The notes beneath the pieces are model-generated. The model was not told the origin of the DNA. It made no database searches and saw only the letters and a list, made by a program, of their open reading frames with translations. The translations under genes were made by a program, and so were the position numbers. A stretch of DNA of 64,000 bases from Mycobacterium parmense (lineage in GTDB: Bacteria; Actinomycetota; Actinomycetes; Mycobacteriales; Mycobacteriaceae): contig NZ_AP022614.1 in the NCBI RefSeq assembly GCF_010730575.1, forward strand, positions 558,001-622,000, read 5' to 3'. Positions 21,581-29,550 of this stretch are shown here, one piece after another; the first letter of the stretch is position 1; each line of letters begins with the position of its first letter.

Positions 21581-22557
21581 TGCTGGCACGTAACGCGGAG
21601 GCGCTCTTCTGGATCGGCCGCTACGTCGAACGTGCCGACGACACCGCGCGAATTCTCGACGTCGCGCTGCACCAATTGCTCGAGGATTCCAGCGTCGACC
21701 CGGACCAGGCGTCGCGGCTGCTGCTGCGGGTGCTCGGGATCGACCCCCCCGACCACGACCTGGACGTCTGGTCGCTGACCGATCTGGTGGCCTTCGGCGC
21801 CAACACCTCCGGAGGCTGCTCGATCGTCGATGCCATCACCGCGGCGCGCGAGAACGCCAAGTCGGCGCGCGAAGTGACGTCCAGCGAGATCTGGGAATGC
21901 CTCAACACCACCTACCACGCGCTGCCGGAACGGGAACGTGCCGCCAAACGCCTTGGCCCCCACGAGTTTCTGTCGTATGTCGAAGGCCGGGCCGCGATGT
22001 TCGCCGGGCTGGCCGATTCCACGCTGTCGCGCGACGACGGCTACCGCTTCATGGTGCTGGGCCGGGCGATCGAGCGCGTCGACATGACGGTTCGTCTGCT
22101 GCTGTCGAGGGTCGGGGACAGCGCGTCGTCCCCGGCGTGGGTGACTCTGCTGCGTTCTGCGGGCGCGCACGACACCTATCTGCGCACCTACCGCGGGGTG
22201 CTGGACGCGGCGCGGGTTGTCGAGTTCATGTTGCTGGACAGGCTGTTTCCGCGTTCGGTGTTCTATTCGCTGCGGCTGGCCGAGCACAACCTCGACGAAC
22301 TGCTGGGCAGCCGGCAGAGCCGGATCGGGGCCACCGCCGAGGCACAGCGACTTCTGGGCAGGGCACGAAGCGAACTGGAGTTCGTCCAGCCCGGGGTGCT
22401 GCTCGAGGAGTTGGAGATCCGGTTGGCGGGTCTCCAACGCACCTGCAGCGACGTCGGAGAAGCCTTGTCGCTGCAGTACTTCCACGTCACCCCCTGGGTC
22501 GCTTGGTCGGACGCCGGTCAACGCGCGCAGCTGGTCAGCAGGCAGGGGGAGCCCTGA
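21580..22557 (+). CDS. Alpha-E domain protein (Rv2410c homologue)
   Basis: A 325-residue all-helical protein beginning MLARNAEALFWIGRYVERAD, the signature of the alpha-E superfamily (DUF403). The function is unknown. It is nearly always found beside a circularly permuted ATP-grasp protein, sometimes fused to it, which suggests a partner or an accessory ligase domain. It overlaps both neighbours by one base (TGATG at each junction), so the three proteins are probably made in fixed ratio. Confidence 0.9.
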   Translation: MLARNAEALFWIGRYVERADDTARILDVALHQLLEDSSVDPDQASRLLLRVLGIDPPDHDLDVWSLTDLVAFGANTSGGCSIVDAITAARENAKSAREVTSSEIWECLNTTYHALPERERAAKRLGPHEFLSYVEGRAAMFAGLADSTLSRDDGYRFMVLGRAIERVDMTVRLLLSRVGDSASSPAWVTLLRSAGAHDTYLRTYRGVLDAARVVEFMLLDRLFPRSVFYSLRLAEHNLDELLGSRQSRIGATAEAQRLLGRARSELEFVQPGVLLEELEIRLAGLQRTCSDVGEALSLQYFHVTPWVAWSDAGQRAQLVSRQGEP

Positions 22558-23396
22558 TGTGGCGCCTGCGGATCGTGCATACCACCGGGTACGCCTACCA
22601 GTCCCCGGTGACCGCCTCCTACAACGAGGCCCGCCTCACCCCGCGGTCGAACAGCCGGCAGAACGTCATCCTCAACCGCGTCGAGACCATCCCGGCCACC
22701 CGGTCGTACCGGTACATCGACTATTGGGGGACCGCGGTGACGGCGTTCGACCTGCACGCACCGCACACCGATCTGACGGTGACGTCGTCGTCGGTGGTCG
22801 AGACCGAGCGGCAGGAACCGCCGGCGGAGGAGCTCGCCTGGAAGGAGCTGCGGTCCGAGGCCGTCATCGATCGCTACGACGAGTTGCTGCGGCCCACCGG
22901 GCACACTCCGATGAACAAGCGGGTCGCCTCGGTGGCCAAGAAGATCGCGAAGAACAACGAGCCCGCCGAGGCCGTCGTCGCGGCCGCGAAGTGGGTGCGC
23001 GGTGAGCTGGATTACCTGCCGGGCACCACCAGCGTGCACTCCTCGGGGCTCGACGCCCTGAACGCGGGCAAGGGCGTCTGCCAGGATTTCGTGCACCTAT
23101 CGCTGATGTTGTTGCGCGGCATGGGAATTCCTGCGCAATACGTCTCGGGATACTTACATCCCAAGCAGGACGCAGTCATCGGGGACACCGTCGACGGGCG
23201 TAGCCACGCCTGGATCGAGGCGTGGATCGGAGGTTGGTGGGGCTTTGATCCCACCAACGACAGCGCAATCTCCGAGCAGTACGTGAGCGTGGGGGTGGGC
23301 CGCGACTACACCGACGTGTCCCCGCTGAAGGGCATCTACTCCGGGGAAGGTGCGACGGACCTCGACGTGGTCGTGGAGGTCACCCGGCTGGCGTGA
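22557..23396 (+). CDS. Transglutaminase-like cysteine peptidase (Rv2409c homologue)
   Basis: A 279-residue cytosolic transglutaminase-fold protein with an N-terminal beta domain (bacterial transglutaminase-like N-terminal region). The catalytic triad is visible: C175 in GKGVCQDFVH, H217 in GRSHAWIEAW and D231 in GFDPTND. It is the third gene of the ATP-grasp/alpha-E operon, the same length as I recall for Rv2409c. By context it may cleave or process the amide product made by the ATP-grasp partner; this is inference. Its 3' end overlaps the tail of the convergent marR-like gene by 61 bp. Confidence 0.9.
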   Translation: MWRLRIVHTTGYAYQSPVTASYNEARLTPRSNSRQNVILNRVETIPATRSYRYIDYWGTAVTAFDLHAPHTDLTVTSSSVVETERQEPPAEELAWKELRSEAVIDRYDELLRPTGHTPMNKRVASVAKKIAKNNEPAEAVVAAAKWVRGELDYLPGTTSVHSSGLDALNAGKGVCQDFVHLSLMLLRGMGIPAQYVSGYLHPKQDAVIGDTVDGRSHAWIEAWIGGWWGFDPTNDSAISEQYVSVGVGRDYTDVSPLKGIYSGEGATDLDVVVEVTRLA

Positions 23397-23923
23397 CCGG
23401 CCCGTCTTTCCCTGGGCGCGTTCCCCAGCGTGCGATACCCGGGGTGCACGTGGGGCGTCAGGCCCTGCTGGTTGGCAACCGCGATGAGCAGCTCGCGCAG
23501 GACACCGCATTGCTCGGGGTCAAGCGCGGCGGTGAGCCGCAACTCGTGCTGCCGCGCAAGCCCGGACACCTTGCGCAGCAATCCTTTTCCGGAGGTCGTG
23601 AGGTGCAGGGCGTGCAGGCGGCGGTCGCCGGGGTTGCGGCGCCGTTCCAGGAAGCCGCCGTCCTCCAGCTCGTCCACGTAGACCACCACGCGGCTGGGCA
23701 ACATTCCGAGTTGGGCGCTGAGCGCCTGCTGGCTGCGGCCGGGCTCGGCGGCGATGGCCCGCAGGATGCCCGCATGGGCCGGCGTGAGCCCGAGGGTCGC
23801 CACCTGCTCGGCGAAGAGCGTGGCGGCGTGATGGCCCAGTTGCGCCAACAGGAATGCCACGCCGTCTGGGCGGTCACCGGACCGGTTTGATGCCACCTCC
23901 CCATCATAGAGCGGGTGAAACAT
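23336..23923 (-). CDS. MarR family transcriptional regulator
   Basis: A 195-residue winged-helix repressor of the MarR family. The recognition region reads QQALSAQLGMLPSRVVVYVDELEDGG, followed by the wing ERRRNPGDRRLHALHLT. The normal MarR fold ends near residue 150; the last 25 or so residues are an unusual Arg/Ser/Thr-rich tail encoded over the 3' end of the transglutaminase gene. It is divergent from a membrane-protein gene. Two copies of TTCAC-N4-TGAAT lie between them, one covering its own ATG, so autorepression plus control of the neighbour is likely. Confidence 0.88.
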   Translation of the reverse strand: MFHPLYDGEVASNRSGDRPDGVAFLLAQLGHHAATLFAEQVATLGLTPAHAGILRAIAAEPGRSQQALSAQLGMLPSRVVVYVDELEDGGFLERRRNPGDRRLHALHLTTSGKGLLRKVSGLARQHELRLTAALDPEQCGVLRELLIAVANQQGLTPHVHPGYRTLGNAPRERRAGHASRVTSTTTSRSVAPSPE

Positions 23924-23936
23924 TCACACTGTGAAT
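23923..23936. promoter_or_regulatory. Predicted MarR operator, site 1
   Basis: TTCACACTGTGAAT, part of the near-perfect 15-bp palindrome ATTCACA-C-TGTGAAT. It overlaps the ATG of the marR-like gene. The same TTCAC-N4-TGAAT pattern recurs 51 bp away at the divergent gene. Confidence 0.65.
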
Positions 23937-23973
23937 CATCAGGGCTTGCGGGAGATCGCACCCGGGCATATCG

Positions 23974-23987
23974 TTCACGTCATGAAT
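23974..23987. promoter_or_regulatory. Predicted MarR operator, site 2
   Basis: TTCACGTCATGAAT, the second copy of TTCAC-N4-TGAAT. It covers the predicted transcription start and ATG (23982) of the membrane-protein gene, just after a TATCGT -10-like hexamer (23969-23974). Binding here would block a leaderless promoter. Confidence 0.6.
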
Positions 23988-24710
23988 GATTCGTCGACAG
24001 ATGTAACTCGGCCGGATGCCGGCAGGCGCCCGCAAGGCGGACCGCCGCTGGTGCTGCTCTCCGCCATCAGCCTCGGGCTGCTTGTCGGCGGGTTGGCGGT
24101 CGCCGTCGCCGTGGGCGGTGTGATGCCCTTGCCCTACGGCCCGATGCCTGCGGTGGTGGCCTACGTCCGCGCCCACCCGGCTGCGGTGCATACCGTAGCC
24201 ACCGCGATGTTCGCGTCGTCGGTGCCGCTGGCGATCTACGCGGCCACGATCGGCGCCCGGTTGAGACAACTCGGCGTCACCGCGCCCGGGGCCACGATCG
24301 CACTCACCGGGGGCACGTTGGCCGCGGGCGCGCTCGGTTTGGCCGGCCTGGTGGCCTGGACCCTGTCGCGACCGGACGTCAGCGCGGACGCCGCACTGGT
24401 CCGGGCGCTCTACTTCCTGGTGTTCCTGGTCGGCGGCCCGGGGCACATCGTGGCATTGGGGCTGCTGGTCGCGGGTATGGCGGTCCCGAGTCTCGTTCTG
24501 CGGCTCACGCCGAAGTCGTTGGCCTGGGCCGGTCTCGCGATCGCCGTCCTCGCCGAATTGACGACCTTCGTTCTTATCTGGCCGCGCCTCGGCATCATAT
24601 TGCCGGTCGCGCGAATCTCGGCGTTGACGTGGCTCGTGGTGGCCGGCGCCGCCTTACCGCTGCGGCGCAACGATATTCGGCGGCCAGCGGCGGTCACCGC
24701 CCCGCGTTGA
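23982..24710 (+). CDS. Polytopic membrane protein under MarR control
   Basis: A 242-residue integral membrane protein of unknown family with about six to seven hydrophobic helices (first at about 20-44; others rich in Ala, Gly, Leu and Val). I see no transporter signature. The ATG at 23982 was preferred to 23931 because a TATCGT hexamer sits exactly 7 nt before it, the spacing of leaderless mycobacterial genes, and the extra upstream residues are hydrophilic. It is divergent from a marR-like repressor and overlaps rnz tail-to-tail by 17 bp. Inferred role: drug, fatty acid or redox stress response; not assignable more precisely. Confidence 0.75.
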   Translation: MNDSSTDVTRPDAGRRPQGGPPLVLLSAISLGLLVGGLAVAVAVGGVMPLPYGPMPAVVAYVRAHPAAVHTVATAMFASSVPLAIYAATIGARLRQLGVTAPGATIALTGGTLAAGALGLAGLVAWTLSRPDVSADAALVRALYFLVFLVGGPGHIVALGLLVAGMAVPSLVLRLTPKSLAWAGLAIAVLAELTTFVLIWPRLGIILPVARISALTWLVVAGAALPLRRNDIRRPAAVTAPR

Positions 24711-25536
24711 CCTCGACGCGGTGCAGATCGTCGCCGAGTTCGATGCGGCCGCTGAATTTCGACGCGGCCAGTGCCCGCCACTGTTCCTCCTGGCCGGGCA
24801 CGAGGGCCGGCACATAGTGCGTCATGATCAGGGTGCTCACCCCCGCGCGGTCGGCGGTGGCCGCCGCCTCCTCGACCGAGGAGTGGTAGTCGCAGACGTC
24901 TCGGATCCGCTGTTGCGGCATGTTGCTCAGGATGTCCTTGCGGATCACGGTGTGCACCAGGGCGTCGGCACCCGCCGCGAGCGCGTCGAGGCCCGCGCAC
25001 GGCACCGTGTCCCCGGCCAGCACCACCGACGCCCCATCGGACTCGACGCGGAAACCGATCGTCGGCGTCACGGGCCGGTGATCGGTTGGGGCCACCCGGA
25101 TGCAGACACCGTCGCGGTCCCACACCTGGCCCTCGGTGCATTCGTGGACCTCGACGGCCGGCGGCGCGTTCAGGTCGGCGTGGTGTGCGATGCGGTAGCC
25201 GATGTCGTGGCCGAACGCCTTCAGCGTCGCCTCCACCGTCTCCGCGGTGCCTGGCGGTCCGATGATCGGCAGGGGCGCGGGGGCGGGGCCGAAGCCGCTG
25301 ATCCAGCGCGTGATCAGCACGTCCCCGAGGTCGCCGATGTGGTCGCTGTGCAGGTGGGTGAGCAACAGGGCCGACAATCCGGCCGCGCCGGTGCCCGCCG
25401 CCGCCGCGCGCTGCAGCACGCCGCGCCCGCAATCGACCAGCAGCACCTGTGCGCCGGTCCGCACCAAGGTCGCCGGCCCGGCGCGGCCGGCGTCGGGGAT
25501 GGGGCTTCCGGTTCCGAGCAACGTGACCTCGATCAT
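24694..25536 (-). CDS. rnz: Ribonuclease Z-like metallo-beta-lactamase
   Basis: A 280-residue metallo-beta-lactamase-fold hydrolase. It begins [15 protein letters not shown] and carries the zinc motif [10 protein letters not shown] (HxHxDH), a later metal ligand block [10 protein letters not shown] and TLIMTHYVP. RNase Z removes 3' trailers from tRNA precursors. It matches Rv2407 in place and length. A long upstream extension of the same frame to 26112 overlaps the CBS-domain gene and is not credible; the ATG at 25536 begins the conserved strand. Confidence 0.88.
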   Translation of the reverse strand: MIEVTLLGTGSPIPDAGRAGPATLVRTGAQVLLVDCGRGVLQRAAAAGTGAAGLSALLLTHLHSDHIGDLGDVLITRWISGFGPAPAPLPIIGPPGTAETVEATLKAFGHDIGYRIAHHADLNAPPAVEVHECTEGQVWDRDGVCIRVAPTDHRPVTPTIGFRVESDGASVVLAGDTVPCAGLDALAAGADALVHTVIRKDILSNMPQQRIRDVCDYHSSVEEAAATADRAGVSTLIMTHYVPALVPGQEEQWRALAASKFSGRIELGDDLHRVEVNAGR

Positions 25537-25689
25537 GGCCACATCCTCGCAAGTCGCGCGCGTGCGACGGGTTCGGCTCGCCGATGCGGGGTACGGACAC
25601 GATCGGCTCACGCTTCGGGCAACGGCTTTTGCGCCGCCCGGGTTAGCCGTAGCCTGTGTGAAGCGGATCACAATCGGCTGGAGGCTTCG

Positions 25690-26118
25690 ATGCGCATTGC
25701 GGACGTCTTGCGGAACAAGGGTGCGGCGGTGGTGACGATCAACCCCGATGCGACGGTCGGGGAGTTGCTGGCCGGCCTCGCCGAGCAGAACATCGGCGCC
25801 ATGGTGGTGGTCGGCGACGAAGGCGTGGCCGGCATCGTGTCGGAGCGCGACGTCGTCCGGCAGCTGCACGCCCACGGCCCCGGCGTGCTGTCGCGCCCGG
25901 TCTCGTCGATCATGACCGCCACCGTCGCCACCTGCACGAAGTCCGACACGGTGGATTCCCTGAGCCTGCTGATGACCAAGAACCGGGTGCGCCACGTGCC
26001 CGTGCTGGAGGGCAACAAGCTGATCGGCATCGTCAGCATCGGTGACGTGGTGAAGACCCGCATGGAGGAACTCGAGGCCGAGCAGGCGCAGCTGCACTCC
26101 TACATCACGCAAGGCTGA
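25690..26118 (+). CDS. Tandem CBS-domain protein (Rv2406c homologue)
   Basis: A 142-residue protein made of two CBS domains, with [12 protein letters not shown] in the first and [16 protein letters not shown] in the second. CBS pairs bind adenosyl ligands (AMP, ATP, SAM) and usually regulate a partner. No catalytic domain is attached, so it may act in trans. It is divergent from rnz and converges with the PemK-like gene. Same length as Rv2406c. Confidence 0.9.
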   Translation: MRIADVLRNKGAAVVTINPDATVGELLAGLAEQNIGAMVVVGDEGVAGIVSERDVVRQLHAHGPGVLSRPVSSIMTATVATCTKSDTVDSLSLLMTKNRVRHVPVLEGNKLIGIVSIGDVVKTRMEELEAEQAQLHSYITQG

Positions 26119-26142
26119 GCACGGCGAGGGCAGACCTTCCGA

Positions 26143-26742
26143 TCAGCGCCACGAGTAGTCGGCCCGCAGTCGGGCGGCCACGACGTCGAAGATCTCACGG
26201 TCCAGGATCGCGCCCTCGCGGCGGATCCCCTCCTCGGGCACTTCCAGCACCCGGTCGAGCCGCACCCAGCTCTTCCTGCCCTCGTAGTCCCAGTTCCCCG
26301 CACCGATGCCGATCCAGTCCGGGTCGACGGCGTGGCGTTCCTGACTGGACACCATCAGCCCGAGCAGGACGCTGCGGTCACGGCCCACGACCAGCACCGG
26401 CCGGTCCTTGCCGCGAGTGGGATCGTCCTCGTAGACCACCCACGTCCACACGATCTCGCCGGGATCGGCGCGACCGTCGAGGTTGGGCGCGTAGACGAGT
26501 TTGCGGGCGCGATGCGCGGTCGGGAAGCTGGCGTTCGTGACGGGCCGGCCGGCGGTGACCGCGGGGGATTGCGGCGCGGTGGCGGCGATCACGTTGGCGG
26601 TGATCTTCACCGCCTGCTGCAGCTCACGCAGGACGGTCTGTGAGTTCTCCAGGTGCCGCGCCAGTCGCGGAGCGCTGTTGAGAACCAGGTTCTCGGCAAA
26701 CCGCTGGAACGTCTTCCACTGCGATTTGCGGGCCGGCGCCAT
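26143..26742 (-). CDS. PemK/MazF-fold family protein (Rv2405 homologue)
   Basis: A 199-residue protein. The N-terminal half is helical and basic; the C-terminal half has the PemK-like beta-barrel pattern, with [25 protein letters not shown] and a final [14 protein letters not shown]. PemK/MazF toxins are mRNA endonucleases, but no antitoxin gene is next to it and the protein is longer than a classical toxin (about 110-120 residues). Its conserved place beside lepA suggests a chromosomal house function. It is divergent from lepA. Confidence 0.75.
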   Translation of the reverse strand: MAPARKSQWKTFQRFAENLVLNSAPRLARHLENSQTVLRELQQAVKITANVIAATAPQSPAVTAGRPVTNASFPTAHRARKLVYAPNLDGRADPGEIVWTWVVYEDDPTRGKDRPVLVVGRDRSVLLGLMVSSQERHAVDPDWIGIGAGNWDYEGRKSWVRLDRVLEVPEEGIRREGAILDREIFDVVAARLRADYSWR

Positions 26743-26787
26743 ATTCGCAGCATAGACGCGAGCCGCCGGGCGCGACTGTGTCCAATT

Positions 26788-28731
26788 GTGTCCCGCGCCC
26801 GCTGCCTGGATACGCTGGACGTACCCACTAATCGCCGCTCACAGCGGTTTCGGGCGCGGCTCGCACCTGAAGCAGACCAGGAGATTCCCATCAGCAGTTT
26901 GGCCGACCAGACCTTCACCGCGCCGGCGCAGATCAGGAATTTCTGCATCATCGCCCACATCGATCACGGCAAGTCCACGCTGGCGGACCGCATGCTGCAG
27001 CTGACCGGCGTGGTCGACGAGCGGACGATGCGCGCCCAATACCTGGACCGCATGGACATCGAACGCGAGCGGGGCATCACCATCAAGGCCCAGAATGTCC
27101 GGCTGCCGTGGCAGGTCGGAGACCAGAACTACGTCCTGCATCTCATCGACACCCCGGGCCACGTCGACTTCACCTACGAGGTGTCGCGCGCGCTCGAAGC
27201 CTGCGAGGGCGCGGTCCTGCTGGTCGACGCCGCCCAGGGCATCGAGGCGCAGACGCTGGCCAACCTGTACCTGGCGCTGGACCGCGACCTCACCATCATC
27301 CCGGTGCTCAACAAGATCGACCTGCCGGCGGCCGACCCGGACCGCTACGCAGGCGAGATCGCCCACATCATCGGCTGCGAGCCCGGCGACGTGCTGCGGG
27401 TGTCCGGCAAGACCGGCGAGGGCGTGGCCGAGCTGCTCGACGAGGTGGTCCGGCTGGTGCCGCCGCCGCAGGGCGACGCGGACGCGCCGCTGCGCGCCAT
27501 GATCTTCGACTCGGTCTACGACATCTACCGCGGTGTCGTGACCTACGTGCGCGTGGTGGACGGCAAGATCCGCCCGCGTGAGCGCATCGCGATGATGTCG
27601 ACGGGGGCCACCCACGAACTTCTCGAGGTCGGCATCGTCTCGCCGGAACCGAAGCCGAGCTCGGGGCTGGGCGTCGGCGAGGTGGGCTACCTGATCACCG
27701 GCGTGAAGGATGTCCGCCAGTCCAAGGTCGGCGACACGGTGACGACGGCGCGCCACGGCGCCACCGAGGCGCTGACGGGGTACCGCGAACCCAAGCCGAT
27801 GGTCTATTCCGGCCTGTACCCCGTCGACGGCTCGGACTATCCGGACCTGCGCGACGCGCTCGAGAAGCTGCAACTCAACGACGCGGCCCTGACCTACGAG
27901 CCGGAGACGTCGGTGGCGCTGGGATTCGGGTTCCGGTGCGGCTTCCTCGGACTGCTGCACATGGAGATCACCCGGGAGCGCCTGGAACGGGAATTCGACC
28001 TCGACCTCATCTCGACGTCGCCGAATGTCGTCTACCGGGTGATCAAAGAGGACGGCACCGAGATTTCGGTGACCAACCCTTCGGACTGGCCGGAGGGCAA
28101 GATTCGCACGGTTTACGAGCCGGTGGTGAAGACCACCGTGATAGCTCCCAGTGAATTCATAGGAACCATTATGGAACTCTGCCAATCGCGTCGGGGAGAA
28201 TTAGGAGGCATGGACTACCTGTCTCCCGAACGCGTGGAACTGCGGTACACCATGCCGCTCGGCGAGATCATCTTCGATTTCTTCGACTCGCTGAAATCGC
28301 GCACCCGCGGCTACTCCAGCCTCGATTACGAGGAGGCCGGCGAGCAGGAGGCCGAACTGGTCAAGGTCGACATTTTGCTGCAGGGCGAGGCCGTCGACGC
28401 ATTCAGCGCAATCGTGCACAAAGATTCTGCATTCGCTTACGGCAACAAAATGACCACCAAGCTGAAAGAATTGATTCCACGCCAGCAATTCGAGGTGCCG
28501 GTGCAGGCCGCGATCGGATCGAAGATCATTGCTCGGGAGAATATCCGCGCCATTCGCAAAGACGTCCTGTCGAAGTGTTACGGCGGTGACATCACCCGCA
28601 AACGCAAACTGCTCGAAAAGCAAAAAGAGGGCAAAAAGCGCATGAAGACGATTGGGCGTGTCGACGTACCACAGGAAGCGTTCGTGGCAGCATTATCGAC
28701 CGACGCCGCAGGGGACAAGGGCAAGAAGTAA
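26788..28731 (+). CDS. lepA: Elongation factor 4 (LepA)
   Basis: A 647-residue translational GTPase that remodels stalled or mispositioned ribosomes. The G-domain is clear: HIDHGKST (G1), [10 protein letters not shown] (G2), DTPGHVDF (G3) and LNKIDLP (G4). The C-terminal LepA domain ends with [19 protein letters not shown]. The GTG at 26788 was chosen because it gives a length close to the 653 residues of Rv2404c. The frame is open to 26653, but that part overlaps the divergent PemK-like gene. lppR follows after 17 bp. Confidence 0.93.
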   Translation: MSRARCLDTLDVPTNRRSQRFRARLAPEADQEIPISSLADQTFTAPAQIRNFCIIAHIDHGKSTLADRMLQLTGVVDERTMRAQYLDRMDIERERGITIKAQNVRLPWQVGDQNYVLHLIDTPGHVDFTYEVSRALEACEGAVLLVDAAQGIEAQTLANLYLALDRDLTIIPVLNKIDLPAADPDRYAGEIAHIIGCEPGDVLRVSGKTGEGVAELLDEVVRLVPPPQGDADAPLRAMIFDSVYDIYRGVVTYVRVVDGKIRPRERIAMMSTGATHELLEVGIVSPEPKPSSGLGVGEVGYLITGVKDVRQSKVGDTVTTARHGATEALTGYREPKPMVYSGLYPVDGSDYPDLRDALEKLQLNDAALTYEPETSVALGFGFRCGFLGLLHMEITRERLEREFDLDLISTSPNVVYRVIKEDGTEISVTNPSDWPEGKIRTVYEPVVKTTVIAPSEFIGTIMELCQSRRGELGGMDYLSPERVELRYTMPLGEIIFDFFDSLKSRTRGYSSLDYEEAGEQEAELVKVDILLQGEAVDAFSAIVHKDSAFAYGNKMTTKLKELIPRQQFEVPVQAAIGSKIIARENIRAIRKDVLSKCYGGDITRKRKLLEKQKEGKKRMKTIGRVDVPQEAFVAALSTDAAGDKGKK

Positions 28732-28748
28732 GGGGCAGAGCACTCGCT

Positions 28749-29519
28749 ATGACATCGGGTCGAGTCGCCTTGGCGCGGGTGATAGCACTGTTGGGGATCG
28801 GTCTGCTGGTCGCCGGCTGCTCGGCGGTCGTGACCGGCAGGGCGCTACCGCGGCCGCGATGGGCACCGCGCTCGGTGTCCGGCCAGACGGTGCGGCAAGT
28901 GCTGCTCGGCGACTCGTCGCTGTCGCGGATTCTCAACCAGGAATTGGTGATCGATCCGCGGTTTCCGCCCCGCTTCGGGGGCGCCGAGACGCTGCAGAGA
29001 GACGCCCTGACGTCGTCCGCCGACTGCGTGGGCGTGCCCTTGATGCTGCAGCAGAGCGTGTACCGGGGCGGCGCGGTCAAGGACGTCGCCTTCGAGACGT
29101 GGCGGCACGTGGCCAAGTCGAGTGAGGTGACGAGCGTCAAGGAGGGCGTGGTCAGCATGCCCAGCGCCGCCGACGCGAACGCACTCTTCGAGCGGTTCTC
29201 GCAGCAATGGCAGAAGTGCGACCGCGCGGTTCAGCCCCTGCCGGACAACGTGGTGCGGCTGAACGCCACAATCTCGAACGTCCAAAATGCCGCTGCTGTT
29301 CTGGCAGCAACTATCTCGATCGTATTGGCCACGCCCCGCTCGGACTGGGAAGCCATTCCGGCGGGCCGCGCGATTGGTGTGCGAGATAATTGCCTGATCG
29401 AAGTCGAGGTCGATTTCTTCAATCCGCCGAAGCGGTCATCCAGACAACCGGACGAAATCAACTCCGCCGCGGTGAACGTCGCGCGAAACATAATGGACCG
29501 AGTCCACGAGCTGAGCTGA
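28749..29519 (+). CDS. lppR: LppR-like lipoprotein with PknH-type sensor domain
   Basis: A 256-residue secreted lipoprotein. It has a signal peptide with lipobox L-V-A-G-C (acyl-cysteine at residue 24) and an extracellular domain resembling the PknH-like sensor family (PF14032). Four cysteines (in SSADCVGVP, QWQKCDRA, RDNCLIEVE and the lipobox) include candidates for the two disulfides of that fold. It sits 17 bp after lepA, as Rv2403c does. The ligand is unknown. Confidence 0.85.
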   Translation: MTSGRVALARVIALLGIGLLVAGCSAVVTGRALPRPRWAPRSVSGQTVRQVLLGDSSLSRILNQELVIDPRFPPRFGGAETLQRDALTSSADCVGVPLMLQQSVYRGGAVKDVAFETWRHVAKSSEVTSVKEGVVSMPSAADANALFERFSQQWQKCDRAVQPLPDNVVRLNATISNVQNAAAVLAATISIVLATPRSDWEAIPAGRAIGVRDNCLIEVEVDFFNPPKRSSRQPDEINSAAVNVARNIMDRVHELS

Positions 29520-29550
29520 CCGCGGGACATCCTTTTCGCGAGGACGCCTC

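Noticed and set aside
26653-26787. A longer LepA starting at 26653
   Set aside because: The added residues overlap the divergent PemK-like gene and have no counterpart in known LepA; the GTG at 26788 gives the expected length.
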